A stretch of DNA of 64,000 nucleotides from an uncultured Neokomagataea sp. (GTDB taxonomy: Bacteria > Pseudomonadota > Alphaproteobacteria > Acetobacterales > Acetobacteraceae). Position 1 is the stretch's first letter, and each line of letters opens with the position of its first letter. The stretch is taken from positions 90,325-154,324 of the forward strand of contig NZ_CAMKWA010000006.1 in NCBI RefSeq assembly GCF_946476835.1, given 5' to 3'. The position numbers were made by a program, and so were the translations under genes. The notes below the pieces were generated by a model. That model saw nothing but the letters and a program-made list of their open reading frames with translations. It ran no database searches and had not been told where the DNA came from. This document shows, in pieces, positions 25,135 to 34,305 of the stretch.

Positions 25135-26496
25135 TTAATTCTGCGGAATAGGGCCTTCGCTCAAATTCCGTGGCGGCATGGTTTTCTTCAGCTTTTCAAC
25201 GTCACGTCGGCTTACGGGTGGTGCATTATTGCCCCAGCTTTGACGAATGAAGGTTACAACATCAGCGATTTCTTGATCACTCAGATGCCCTTCAAAAGAC
25301 GGCATTGTCAAAGCGGATGGCGCTTTGTGCATAGCGGGCAGTGTGGCGCCACTTTGTACAATATGCACCAGTGACGCTGGGTCTGCGCTCATGATGACAG
25401 GGTTGCCCGCTAGTGGTGGGAACACATCCGGATAGCCCGCGCCATCTGTGCGGTGACATGCAGCGCAATTATTCACGTAGAGCATTGCGCCACGTTCTGT
25501 CGTCCGGCCTTGATGTAACTCGTTGGTAACGCGTGGGTCATACACCCAAGGTTTTTCCTTTAAGCGGGAAGGGCCAAGGTGATGCAGGTAATGCGCAATA
25601 GCATGAAGGTCTGCGGCGGAGAGATTTTGCGTGCCGTGCATAATGGCCGGTGTCATGCTGCCAAAAGCTTCTCCTTTCTGGTTCCGCCCTGTGGCCAAGA
25701 AGGAGGCAATATCATCCTCACTCCACCGGCCAAGCCCGGTGCGGTCATCGGCACGTAAGCTGGGTGGAATATAGCCATCCACGGCAGCGCCGCCGGAGAG
25801 ATAGGCATCTCCTTCTTGAGTGCTTAAGGCTTTTTCTTGCATGGCGAGGCCGCGCGGGGAGTGACACGCGCCACAATGTCCTGGGCCTTCGACAAGATAT
25901 GCCCCACGGGCAAGGACCATGTCATCATAGGCCGCTTGTGTTGTTTTGCGGGCCTTCTCAGGCGATGGCGAGAAAATGCCACGCCAAAAAATGAGTGGCC
26001 ACCGCATCGAAAGAGGCCATGGAATGGTGTTTTTCGGCGGCTGTGCGGCAGAAGGTGCAATGCCGTTGTGGAAATACACATACAGAGCATGCATGTCCTC
26101 ATCGGTCATGCGTGCATAAGACGGGTACGGCATGGCGGGGTAGAGCGTGCTGCCATCTTTGCGAATTCCGCGCCGTATCGCACGTGAGAACTCTTCTTCG
26201 GTATAGGCGCCGATGCCGTGCTCTGGGTCTGGTGTAATATTGGTGGAATGAATGGTGCCGAAGGGTAAGGCAAAAGCCATGCCGCCAGTATATTCTTCAC
26301 GCCCTTGGACGGAGTGACAGGCTGAGCAGTCCGATGCAGCAGCGATATAACGGCCTTTCTCAATAAGAGCCGCATCAGGTGTAGAGGGCGCGGCTAATGC
26401 TGCCCCAATGCCCGAGAGGCAAACAGCAATGGCACCGACGGAACGGAGCGCTGTTAAGCTGACCGTGCGCTTGGAAAAAGAGTGTCGCTTGCTCAT
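25135..26496 (-). CDS. Triheme cytochrome c subunit of a membrane-bound dehydrogenase
   Basis: Electron-transfer subunit that passes electrons from the flavoprotein to ubiquinone at the periplasmic face. Three CxxCH heme sites are visible at C57-H61, C208-H212 and C344-H348, matching the three-domain AdhB/GndC-type layout. An N-terminal signal peptide ends near AALAAP (about 37). The start is ATG 26496, which overlaps the stop of the GMC subunit (ATGA); the frame also runs upstream into that gene but without need. Distal heme ligand methionines lie within the 'MPSF' type segments. Order small-large-cytochrome is that of gluconate and 2-ketogluconate dehydrogenases. Confidence 0.9.
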   Translation of the reverse strand: MSKRHSFSKRTVSLTALRSVGAIAVCLSGIGAALAAPSTPDAALIEKGRYIAAASDCSACHSVQGREEYTGGMAFALPFGTIHSTNITPDPEHGIGAYTEEEFSRAIRRGIRKDGSTLYPAMPYPSYARMTDEDMHALYVYFHNGIAPSAAQPPKNTIPWPLSMRWPLIFWRGIFSPSPEKARKTTQAAYDDMVLARGAYLVEGPGHCGACHSPRGLAMQEKALSTQEGDAYLSGGAAVDGYIPPSLRADDRTGLGRWSEDDIASFLATGRNQKGEAFGSMTPAIMHGTQNLSAADLHAIAHYLHHLGPSRLKEKPWVYDPRVTNELHQGRTTERGAMLYVNNCAACHRTDGAGYPDVFPPLAGNPVIMSADPASLVHIVQSGATLPAMHKAPSALTMPSFEGHLSDQEIADVVTFIRQSWGNNAPPVSRRDVEKLKKTMPPRNLSEGPIPQN

Positions 26497-28277
26497 GCTT
26501 GCACCATCGGGCCGGGGGATTTCAGGTAGATGGTCCGGATATGGTGGGCGGACCAATAAGCGAGCGCGGCTACGGTGCCTGTCGGATTATAGCCCATTCC
26601 TTGCGGGAAGGCATTGGAGCCGATGACAAAGACGTTTGAGACGTCCCAGCTTTGCAGGTATCGGTTGAGTGCGCTCGTTTGTGGGTTATCGCCCATAATG
26701 GCACCGCCCCCGAGATGGGTTGTCTGGTAGTGTCGTGTATCAAAAGGCTGCCCAAACTCGAGGTGATTGAGGCTGACTTTCGTTGCGCCCATAGCCCGGG
26801 CAATCGGTGCAATTTTATTGACCACGTATTGGTTCATGCGGATGTCATTATCCTTCCACGTGAAGGTCATACGCAGGAGGGGGAGGCCGTAGGCGTCTTT
26901 CCACGTGGGGTCGAGGTCAAGATACACATCACGGTACGCCATGTTGCTGCCATGAGCATCAATGGCGAGGGAGTGTTTGTAGGTATCCACCAAGGCATCT
27001 TTATAACCAGCGCCCCAGCGCGGTGTGCCATGTCCGCCCGTGCCTAGGGCCGCAGCAATAGGCTTCATCCCTGCTTGGTTCACCCAAACTGGTGAACCAC
27101 CCACAAAGCCAAGTGGGCCGTGGTCAAAATTCATGCTGTTAAAATCATCAATCGCGACACCAACACCGCCCGCACCAACGAATTGATTAGTGTAGCTGTT
27201 TTCAGGCAGCCATACGCGTGATGTTGTGATGGTCTGGTAAACGAAATTGCGGCCAATGGTGCCGGTATTTTTGACCGGATCATAGGGTTTCCCAATGCCA
27301 GATAGGAGCATCAGATGCACGTTGTGGAATTGGAAGGCGCTTAGAATAACTAGATCGGCTTTGAGAGATGTTTCTTTCTGAGTCGTCGTGTCGAGATACG
27401 TGACGCCGGTGGCTTTTGTTTTGCTGCCGTCTAGATCCACGCGCAGAACATGGGCATTGGCGATGATTTTAAAGCGTTTATCTTGGCGCAAAGCGGGCAA
27501 GATGTTCACATTCGGGGAGGCTTTTGAGTACAGATAGCAATCATAGCCGCTGCAATATCCGCAAAAATTACATGGCCCCATCTGGCAGCCATAGGGGTTG
27601 GTATAGGGTTGGGAAGCATTGGCCGCGGGTAGGGAATAAGGATGGTACCCTGCGTCTTTTGCGGCTTTTCGGAAGGTTGAAGCGGAGAAGGTGTCCTTCA
27701 TCGCGGGTAACGGGAAATCGCTCGAACGGTCTGGAGCGAAAACATTGCCGTCGCCCATGACTTTGCCTTTGACGGTGTAGGCTGTGCCCGATGTCCCGAA
27801 GACTTTTTCCGCTTTATCAAAGAAAGGCTCGAGTTCTTCGTATGTTACCCCGTAATCCTGTAGATTCATGTCTTTGGGGATAAACTTTTTGCCGTAGCGT
27901 TCTTCCATTGCGCTCCGTAGGCGCAAGTCATTCGGATCAGCACGGAAGTGCACACCGGACCAGTGTAGGCCCGCTCCGCCTACGCCTTCTCCCGGCAAGA
28001 ACGCAGCTAATTGACGGTAGGGAAGTGCCGTTTGATCAATAGTATTGCGGATTGTGACGGTCGTTTTGGCAAGGTTTTGGAAGAGCCGTTTACGCACAGC
28101 ACCACGAAGCTCATCAATTGAGTCCGGATATGCCCCTTCAACAGCGGTGGTATGTTCTTTCCCGCGTTCCAACAAGATTACGGAAAGACCGGCTTCGGTA
28201 AGTTCTTTGGCCATAATAGTGCCAGCCCAACCGGCGCCCACAATAATGGCATCTGCATTTTTTGTATTCATGATCAA
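26493..28277 (-). CDS. GMC-family flavoprotein dehydrogenase, large subunit
   Basis: Catalytic subunit of a three-part periplasmic dehydrogenase oxidising a sugar, sugar acid or polyol. The FAD dinucleotide fold is at residues 12-19 (VGAGWAGT). A five-cysteine cluster (C231, C236, C239, C242, C247) resembles the 3Fe-4S site of fructose and glucose dehydrogenase large subunits. The C-terminal GMC motif with active-site His lies in the RHYQTTHLGGG and NPTGTVAALA region. The 594-residue length is normal. It has no signal peptide and should be exported with the small subunit. Gluconate 2-dehydrogenase or 2-ketogluconate dehydrogenase are the likeliest activities; the exact substrate cannot be read from sequence. 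Confidence 0.9.
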   Translation of the reverse strand: MIMNTKNADAIIVGAGWAGTIMAKELTEAGLSVILLERGKEHTTAVEGAYPDSIDELRGAVRKRLFQNLAKTTVTIRNTIDQTALPYRQLAAFLPGEGVGGAGLHWSGVHFRADPNDLRLRSAMEERYGKKFIPKDMNLQDYGVTYEELEPFFDKAEKVFGTSGTAYTVKGKVMGDGNVFAPDRSSDFPLPAMKDTFSASTFRKAAKDAGYHPYSLPAANASQPYTNPYGCQMGPCNFCGYCSGYDCYLYSKASPNVNILPALRQDKRFKIIANAHVLRVDLDGSKTKATGVTYLDTTTQKETSLKADLVILSAFQFHNVHLMLLSGIGKPYDPVKNTGTIGRNFVYQTITTSRVWLPENSYTNQFVGAGGVGVAIDDFNSMNFDHGPLGFVGGSPVWVNQAGMKPIAAALGTGGHGTPRWGAGYKDALVDTYKHSLAIDAHGSNMAYRDVYLDLDPTWKDAYGLPLLRMTFTWKDNDIRMNQYVVNKIAPIARAMGATKVSLNHLEFGQPFDTRHYQTTHLGGGAIMGDNPQTSALNRYLQSWDVSNVFVIGSNAFPQGMGYNPTGTVAALAYWSAHHIRTIYLKSPGPMVQA

Positions 28278-28286
28278 AGGACTTTA

Positions 28287-29015
28287 TTACGCGGTTTGGC
28301 CAGAGATTGAGACGGGAGGCAGAGGGTAGGCAGCTCCCTCTTGATTGACCCAATCCATGAAGTCAGCACGGGCACCTGGGAAGCCAAGCATGAGCCAGCC
28401 GCCAAGATTGTGATTCCCGCCGTAAAGTGGGTCCGAAAAAGCACCTTCCAACGTATTGGTACGCAATTGTTCAAAGAAAGTGCGTCCGGGAATGTCATGG
28501 AGTTGGATGGATCCGCCTTCTAATGCGGTGAGGATGGTATCTTGCGTTTGGGCAGAGAGGGCTGCAAAATTCTTGCCATAGTGTTGCAAGACATACTGCT
28601 CCAAAGCTGCAATACCACGGCGGTATAGGGCGCGCGGTACGAGCGGGAGTTGATACCCTAAATTTGCAGGGCCTTCTTGGAAGGGGGCGCTCATATACCA
28701 GTTATCACCGACACCATATGGCGTCTGCATTTGCCGGTCGATAAATTCAGGGACACCGAGTTCAGTTGCGCCCGGCCCATTGTGATCTTTGGGGAAAAGG
28801 CGTTCTGTGGCGGCCGTTAGAAAGGAATATTCTTCTGCGGTGAAAAATTCTGGCTTGTAAGGGGCCTCAGCAGCTTCATGCGCGAGGGCACGTGAAACGC
28901 TGGTGCTAGGTTGCGTTAACCAAAAAGCGGTTGTCCCTAAGAGAGCGCTGGTGACGCTCCGGCGTGGCAACGTAAAACGAGGTTTCGGGGTAGAAGTTGG
29001 GTCAGGTTTGACCAT
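28287..29015 (-). CDS. Gluconate 2-dehydrogenase subunit 3 family protein (small subunit)
   Basis: Small subunit needed for assembly and export of the flavoprotein. The N-terminus has a Tat-like twin arginine (LPRRSVTSALLG) followed by a hydrophobic stretch and AHEAAEAP, consistent with hitch-hiker export of the folded flavoprotein. The mature domain matches the family, with FFTAEEYSFLTAATERLFPKD near its start and DPLYGGNHNLGGWLMLGFPG at its end. It is the first gene of the operon, with nine bases to the large subunit. The promoter should lie in the 130-bp gap before the next minus-strand gene's end. Confidence 0.9.
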   Translation of the reverse strand: MVKPDPTSTPKPRFTLPRRSVTSALLGTTAFWLTQPSTSVSRALAHEAAEAPYKPEFFTAEEYSFLTAATERLFPKDHNGPGATELGVPEFIDRQMQTPYGVGDNWYMSAPFQEGPANLGYQLPLVPRALYRRGIAALEQYVLQHYGKNFAALSAQTQDTILTALEGGSIQLHDIPGRTFFEQLRTNTLEGAFSDPLYGGNHNLGGWLMLGFPGARADFMDWVNQEGAAYPLPPVSISGQTA

Positions 29016-29148
29016 GTCGTACTCCGGTCGGGCCGTATGATAAAATGATATGATTGTGCAATGACCAGAACGGCCGTCCCAGACCCTTAACCATGTCCCG
29101 CTTTATATCTCCAGTGAAATGGAGTTCACGAACGTGAGAGCAAGACGA

Positions 29149-30030
29149 TTATTGTGCGTGTGTTGCGTTTGTGGTGGGGAGTGTCAGCACTCCAGCTTTG
29201 GGGGAGTGGGTGGAGGGTGTGGGGGTTACGCCGCTGTCTTGACCTGTTGGAAAAATCGCATCGGGTATGTCTGAAGCTGTTGTGGCTTTGGCGGAGGGGG
29301 CTGTGGCCGATGTGCTGGGTGCGGGTGTCTTGGTGGGTGCTGCTGGCGGCGTGGCGGCAGCCGTTGGGGCTGGTGATGTAGGAGATTGTGCTGTTGAACC
29401 GGGTGCCGTGAGGCTTTGTTGTTGGATACCACCTGTTAAAAGATTGCCCTCGGCATCTGTGAGCCAATCGGCCAAGCGGTGGCGGATCTGGTACTCCAGT
29501 TCGACATTCATATCCTGCGCCATTTGTTTGGTGAGCGCATCTAAGGCAGCGCGGGATGACGCACTTTGGTCCGTGGACGTGAAATGGCGGGTGACGCGGG
29601 CGTGGACATAACCCGTATGCTGACTATTGGCATCAGCAACATTGAACTGAACATCCATCGCGCCATCGATGGCATCATCGGATGTGGGCTGTATGTAAGC
29701 TTGTTTAATGATGAATTGGCCCTGCCCTGTGGTGCCAGTGCTGACGAGGCGCTGCTGTGCGAGGGTTTTTAACGCGTTATCTGGCGGTGTGGGAGCACGT
29801 GCGCTCAAGGAGTCAGGCGTTGGTGTGGCTTGATCTTGCACATTGATCGAAGCGACATTGAGGTGAAGGGGTGTGAGGTAGCTGAAATCAGGCGGGCTAA
29901 AATGTTGAGGTTGGGTATCATCGGCACAGGCGCTGAGGCCTAAAAAAGATAGCCCCAGCACAAAAGCACGCGTGGCACGGTGTGGATGATTAAGGCGAGT
30001 AGAGGAAGAAAAAGAGCGTACCGTCATCAT
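29149..30030 (-). CDS. Proline/threonine-rich lipoprotein, function unknown
   Basis: A 293-residue protein with an N-terminal signal and LSAC lipobox (Cys near 35), so it is predicted to be membrane-anchored. About residues 35-200 form a mixed alpha/beta region with no family I recognise. The rest is a Pro/Ala/Thr/Ser-rich tail (TPPAAPTKTPAPS type repeats) that could span the cell wall space. It follows the 338-residue gene by about 24 bases, at the end of the argD-argF-hslO run, so it may be co-transcribed with it. Confidence 0.62.
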   Translation of the reverse strand: MMTVRSFSSSTRLNHPHRATRAFVLGLSFLGLSACADDTQPQHFSPPDFSYLTPLHLNVASINVQDQATPTPDSLSARAPTPPDNALKTLAQQRLVSTGTTGQGQFIIKQAYIQPTSDDAIDGAMDVQFNVADANSQHTGYVHARVTRHFTSTDQSASSRAALDALTKQMAQDMNVELEYQIRHRLADWLTDAEGNLLTGGIQQQSLTAPGSTAQSPTSPAPTAAATPPAAPTKTPAPSTSATAPSAKATTASDIPDAIFPTGQDSGVTPTPSTHSPKAGVLTLPTTNATHAQ

Positions 30031-30054
30031 CCATGATCCTTACAGCTAGGGTAT

Positions 30055-31071
30055 TTATAATGTTTTTGTCGGGAAAAAACGCTTTTTAAGACGTTGGAAG
30101 AACTTATCTTCCTTCTGTGTATGCGGCGTTACGGGCTGTTGTGGCAATACAGGTAAGAAATCGGGCGCGGTCCTAGCAGCCGCTGGGCGGGGGGGCTCTG
30201 AGGAGAGGGCTTGGGGCGTAGGTGTTTGCGTCGCCTGCGGTTGAAAGCGTGTTGTAGACGCACGACCAACACCGAAGTCTGCGGCGAGGAAAGGGCGCGC
30301 TTGCGCAATGGCAGTGCTGTGGTCCGGGTTCTGTGCAAACCACGTCAAAATCCAGTCTGGCAGAAGCGCTGCCAAAGGGGAATCTGAAATGAGTAAACGT
30401 CCTTGTGGGTAATAAAACGAGGGGCGTTCCGTTGTTACATCAGTAGGCCAGATAAGATAGAAAATCTGCCCGGCTTCTGGGTCATGAAAACGATAAGCCG
30501 TATGACTGATGAGATCTAACGGAATTTGCGCCCGCAATGGTGCCCCTGAAAAAGGTGAGGTGAGGACCAGTGCATCTGCGTTAGGGCGCGTCTGTAAAAG
30601 GGTGGTAATTCGTCCTTTAGGTATCACGTCCCCATTGGGGCAGGTAAGAGCCTCACCGCTATCAGCGTGACCGGATGGGATGTGAACGAGATGGTCTGTA
30701 TGTTGATCAAGCCATACGGAGGCGAGTTCACGCAATGCGGTGATGGGTAAGTCATCACGGAAAAGAGACGCATTAGGGTTGGGGGCACCGCTCAAGACAC
30801 CGTCTGTCAGGGGCTGGAAGAGCGGTTCCAAAGCGTTGAGCAGTGCGTGTTGCTCATCCGCGGGTAAGGCGAGAGCATGGCTGCTGCGATAGGTATCAGC
30901 CGAGAGCCACCAGCAGGCTTCACGGCCGCTGGCGCTTTCTGTGAACAGCACGACGCTAAACCCGTCGGCAATGTAGTGACGTGATGTCACCTCCCAACCG
31001 GGGTAAAGCTGAGTTACGGCTTCACCGTTTAGGATGATCCCGCCGAGGGAAGTCGTGCTGTTAGATGTCAT
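30055..31071 (-). CDS. Uncharacterised protein co-translated with Hsp33
   Basis: A 338-residue protein, apparently cytoplasmic, with no signal peptide. The first 250 residues look globular, with several Trp/Tyr-rich strands (for example ACWWLSADTYRSSHAL and FYLIWPTDVTTERPSFYYPQG). A Pro/Thr/Gln-rich linker (about 270-315) leads to a very basic tail (RLKKRFFPTKTL). The start codon overlaps the hslO stop (ATGA), implying coupled synthesis. I recognise no domain. The conserved-looking core and coupling suggest a real gene, perhaps lineage-restricted. Confidence 0.65.
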   Translation of the reverse strand: MTSNSTTSLGGIILNGEAVTQLYPGWEVTSRHYIADGFSVVLFTESASGREACWWLSADTYRSSHALALPADEQHALLNALEPLFQPLTDGVLSGAPNPNASLFRDDLPITALRELASVWLDQHTDHLVHIPSGHADSGEALTCPNGDVIPKGRITTLLQTRPNADALVLTSPFSGAPLRAQIPLDLISHTAYRFHDPEAGQIFYLIWPTDVTTERPSFYYPQGRLLISDSPLAALLPDWILTWFAQNPDHSTAIAQARPFLAADFGVGRASTTRFQPQATQTPTPQALSSEPPRPAAARTAPDFLPVLPQQPVTPHTQKEDKFFQRLKKRFFPTKTL

Positions 31072-32006
31072 GCAGGGTCCGTTGCGCTCAGATTGTCACG
31101 TGAGAAGCGGAAGTCGTGATTGCAGAACTCACATTTCATGGTGATCACGCCATTTTCTGCCATGTGATCAAGATCATCGTCACTGAAACGCGTCAGAACG
31201 TTTACGAGGCGTGAACGTGAGCAATGGCAAGAATAAGCAAGAGCACGTGGTGCACTATCTTGAACGTCGAGCGTACCGAACAAGCGATGGGTCAGGTCTT
31301 GTGCTGAAAGCTTCTCGTTAAAGAGTTCGTTTTCGCGCAAGGTATCAGCGAAGGCGCATGCTGTTTCCCAAGCATCTTCGGCATCATTTTGCTGTGTATC
31401 GGCACCGCCGTCAGCAGCAATGCGCTCTAGGACCAAAGCACCAGCTTGCCAGCCATTAGGGCCGCGTGTGCAGAACAGCCGGATATGGCAAGCATGTTGT
31501 TCACTGGTGGTAAAGTAGTGCTCAGCCATTTCTGAGAGGGTTTGGCCTTTGATTTCGACCACGCCTTGATGGCGCTCTGTGTCTGGCCCTTGGTCGATGG
31601 TAAATGCGAGATAACCGTTACCCAAAAGTCCAGCGGCATCTTCCGGCAGGGCGCTGGTATCCGCATCATCATCAAGACGTGCGAGGCCACGAATGCCACC
31701 GTTATTGGTCGCATCCGCCAAGAGCATGGAGACGGGACCGTCCCCTTTCACTTGTAGGGACAAAGAGCCTTGGAATTTCAGCGCGGACGCCATAGCTGCC
31801 ACGAGCGCAAGAGCTTGCCCATTTAAGCGGGCAACATTGTCCGGCACATCATGGCGCGACAAGATAGCGTCAGCAAGCGCACCAAGGCGGACGATACGGC
31901 CACGCACGGGGGAGCGTTCAAGGTGGAATGGGACGACCCCTCCAGCGACCACCATGTCGGGGACGTCAGGGCGTGTCGTATCAAGAAAAGGCGGCTGGTC
32001 GATCAA
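31068..32006 (-). CDS. hslO: Redox-regulated chaperone Hsp33
   Basis: Holdase activated by oxidative unfolding of its zinc centre, protecting proteins during bleach or peroxide stress. The four zinc cysteines are present as C260-x-C262 in SCHCSRSRL and C292-x2-C295 in KCEFCNHDF, close to the C-terminus. The 312-residue length fits. The start is TTG 32006, supported by AAGGAA seven bases upstream; no ATG is near. Two perfect palindromes lie just upstream (32025-32069). The argD-argF-hslO order is common in Alphaproteobacteria. Confidence 0.93.
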   Translation of the reverse strand: MIDQPPFLDTTRPDVPDMVVAGGVVPFHLERSPVRGRIVRLGALADAILSRHDVPDNVARLNGQALALVAAMASALKFQGSLSLQVKGDGPVSMLLADATNNGGIRGLARLDDDADTSALPEDAAGLLGNGYLAFTIDQGPDTERHQGVVEIKGQTLSEMAEHYFTTSEQHACHIRLFCTRGPNGWQAGALVLERIAADGGADTQQNDAEDAWETACAFADTLRENELFNEKLSAQDLTHRLFGTLDVQDSAPRALAYSCHCSRSRLVNVLTRFSDDDLDHMAENGVITMKCEFCNHDFRFSRDNLSATDPA

Positions 32007-32024
32007 AAAATATTCCTTTCTGGA

Positions 32025-32040
32025 CGCGTTCTAGAACGCG
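32025..32040. repeat. 16-bp perfect palindrome just upstream of hslO
   Basis: CGCGTTCTAGAACGCG is perfectly self-complementary and ends immediately before the hslO ribosome binding site. It could be an operator for a dimeric regulator or a 5'-leader element. Confidence 0.6.
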
Positions 32041-32045
32041 ACAAG

Positions 32046-32069
32046 ATCGGTGCGGTTTTCCGCACCGAT
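32046..32069. terminator. Perfect 10-bp hairpin between argF and hslO
   Basis: ATCGGTGCGG, loop TTTT, and its exact complement lie about 10 nt after the argF stop. It would be very stable in RNA but lacks a U-tract on the minus strand, so it may act as a processing or stability element or a poor terminator. Confidence 0.5.
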
Positions 32070-32077
32070 GCGTGGGA

Positions 32078-33046
32078 TTAGTCGTGTTCTGCACCGAGAG
32101 CCCACAGCAGCAGACCTTTTTGAGAGTGCAGGCGGTTTTCCGCTTCATCAAACACAACAGAAGCAGGCCCCTCAAAGACTTCTTCTGTGACTTCTTCCCC
32201 TATATGGGCAGGCAAGCAGTGTAAGAACAGGGCCCCAGTTGCAGCTTTTGCCATGAGATCGGCATTGACCTGATAGGGGCGAAACGCATCCAAACGGGCA
32301 TCACGGTCACTATCCCCCATGCTGACCCATGTGTCCGTAAGAACGGCATGTGCGCCTGTCACGGCGTCTTCTGGGTTGGAGAAAAGTTCGATGCTCGCGC
32401 CATTTTGGCGTGCCCATGACACAACGGCCGGGTCCGGCTGGAATGCTTCTGGCGTCGCGATGCGGACTTTGAAATCAAGGCGTGCGGCTGCTTCCATGAG
32501 GGAAGTAGCAACGTTATTGCCATCACCAACCCATGCCAGTGTTTTGCCAGTAATCGGGCCGCGATGTTCTTCAAACGTCAGAATATCAGCCAAAATTTGA
32601 ATGGGGTGAGAGACAGGCGTTAGGCCGTTAATGACGGGTACGCTGCTCCATTGTGCCATTTCGCGCAGGGCCGCATCATTGCCTGTACGTAGGACAATGA
32701 CGTCCAAAAAGCGGGAGAGAACACGTGCAGTATCGGCAATGCTTTCACCGCGGCCAAGCTGCATGTCACCGGGGGAGAGGACGGTGGTGCGTCCTCCCAA
32801 CTGCCCCATGCCGACTTCAAAGGAAACGCGGGTACGCGTGGAAGGCTGAGCGAGGATTAGTCCTAAGCTACGGCCTTCCAGGGGGCGTGCAGGGTGCAAT
32901 GGTAGGCGGCGGTCAATTTGTTGCGCTTTGACGCGTGCAGCCGTCTTCAAAATGGTGCGAAGGGTTTTTCCGCTGTGGTCACGAATATCGAGAAAGTGCC
33001 GGAGGTTGGACGTTTTCACGGTAGGTTTTTGTTCAGCGGGGCTCAC
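32078..33046 (-). CDS. argF: Ornithine carbamoyltransferase
   Basis: Makes citrulline from ornithine and carbamoyl phosphate in arginine synthesis. The carbamoyl-phosphate motif STRTR is at 69-73, and the ornithine-binding HCLP at 276-279. The GDGNNVATSL strand, present as WVGDGNNVATSLMEAA, is also typical. The 322-residue length is slightly long because of a short N-terminal extension. The start is GTG 33046, whose GTGA overlaps the argD stop, so argD and argF are translated together. Confidence 0.95.
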   Translation of the reverse strand: MSPAEQKPTVKTSNLRHFLDIRDHSGKTLRTILKTAARVKAQQIDRRLPLHPARPLEGRSLGLILAQPSTRTRVSFEVGMGQLGGRTTVLSPGDMQLGRGESIADTARVLSRFLDVIVLRTGNDAALREMAQWSSVPVINGLTPVSHPIQILADILTFEEHRGPITGKTLAWVGDGNNVATSLMEAAARLDFKVRIATPEAFQPDPAVVSWARQNGASIELFSNPEDAVTGAHAVLTDTWVSMGDSDRDARLDAFRPYQVNADLMAKAATGALFLHCLPAHIGEEVTEEVFEGPASVVFDEAENRLHSQKGLLLWALGAEHD

Positions 33047-34248
33047 GATGCGCAGTCCTTTTTGGTTTCCGTTTTATGGGAGGTGAGGGCATGTGCGGCT
33101 GCAATTAAGAGGTCACAAGCAGCGCGACAATCAGCTTGAGTGACAATCAGCGGCGGGACAAGGCGGAGGACGTTATCCCCCGCGGTAACGGCCAGTAGGC
33201 CTTGTTGAACGACGGCGTTGAGCACATCCCCGACGGGCAGAGTGCAATGCAGACCGCGCATGAGGCCAAGGCCACGCACCGCGTCAAACACGCCGTTAGA
33301 GTTTTGGACGACGTCTTCCAGCATGGAACCAAAAGCGTGGCCAGTGGCGTCAATCTGCTCAATAATGCCGGGTTTAAGGATTTCGGTCATGACACAACGG
33401 CCAGCAGCGCAGGCGAGTGGATTGCCACCGAAAGTTGTGCCGTGAGAGCCGGGTGTCATGTGCTTGGCCACTTCTTCCGTGGCCAAGATGGCTCCGAGTG
33501 GGAAACCGCCGCCAATGCCTTTTGCAACGGACATAACGTCAGGCGTGATACCGGCCCATTCGTGCGCGAAGAGCTTTCCTGTACGCCCGACGCCAGTTTG
33601 GACTTCATCAAAGCCGAGGTAGAGGCCAAATTCATTACAGACCGCACGAAGGGCCTTCATGAAGTGAATATCAGCGGTTTTAATGCCGCTTTCCCCTTGG
33701 ATCGGCTCGACAATGATGCCTGCGGTTTCGGGGGTGATGGCATCACGTAAGGTATTGGTGTTGTTGAATGGGATGTGGTCGAATCCATCAACAACGGGGC
33801 CGAAGCCTTTGAGATAGGCGGGATTTCCGCCTGCGGCGATCATGGCTAGCGTTCGTCCGTGGAAGGCACCGTCAAAGCACAGAATACGTGTGCGTTCGGG
33901 GTGGCCGTTCTCATATTGAGCGCGGCGGATCATTTTGACCATGCCTTCATTGGCTTCTGCACCGGAATTGCAGAACAAAACCGAATCGGCAAAGGTGTTC
34001 TGCACCAGCAGATCTGCCAGTTCTTCGGATTGTGGCACGCGGTAGAGATTGGAAACATGCATGACCTTGCCCGCTTGTTCCGCAATGGTGCGGACCAATT
34101 TGGGGTGGGCGTGGCCAAGAGATGACACCGCGATGCCAGCACCAAAATCCATGAATCGTCGTCCGTCCGCCGTCTGCAGCCAAATGCCTTGGCCTTGCTC
34201 AAAGGCGAGGTCAGCACGGTTGTAGTTGGGCATAAGGGAGGCGATCAT
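33043..34248 (-). CDS. argD: Acetylornithine aminotransferase
   Basis: PLP enzyme converting N-acetylglutamate semialdehyde to N-acetylornithine (and possibly succinyl-diaminopimelate reactions). Motifs include the PLP phosphate region NSGAEANEGMVKMIRR, the FDEVQTGVGRTGK segment, and the Schiff-base lysine in MSVAKGIGGGFPLGA (K243 from ATG 34248). The frame starts earlier at a TTG, but AGGA sits directly against it, so the ATG is preferred. It is the first gene of the argD-argF-hslO run. A hairpin lies upstream at 34306-34347. Confidence 0.95.
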   Translation of the reverse strand: MIASLMPNYNRADLAFEQGQGIWLQTADGRRFMDFGAGIAVSSLGHAHPKLVRTIAEQAGKVMHVSNLYRVPQSEELADLLVQNTFADSVLFCNSGAEANEGMVKMIRRAQYENGHPERTRILCFDGAFHGRTLAMIAAGGNPAYLKGFGPVVDGFDHIPFNNTNTLRDAITPETAGIIVEPIQGESGIKTADIHFMKALRAVCNEFGLYLGFDEVQTGVGRTGKLFAHEWAGITPDVMSVAKGIGGGFPLGAILATEEVAKHMTPGSHGTTFGGNPLACAAGRCVMTEILKPGIIEQIDATGHAFGSMLEDVVQNSNGVFDAVRGLGLMRGLHCTLPVGDVLNAVVQQGLLAVTAGDNVLRLVPPLIVTQADCRAACDLLIAAAHALTSHKTETKKDCAS

Positions 34249-34305
34249 GATGGTGATCAATCCTATTCATAAAAGGGTGTATTAAAGACGGATGTGGAAC
34301 ACGAA

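Noticed and set aside
33202..33750. 182-residue plus-strand frame opposite argD
   Set aside because: Shadow of argD, which has all PLP-enzyme motifs.
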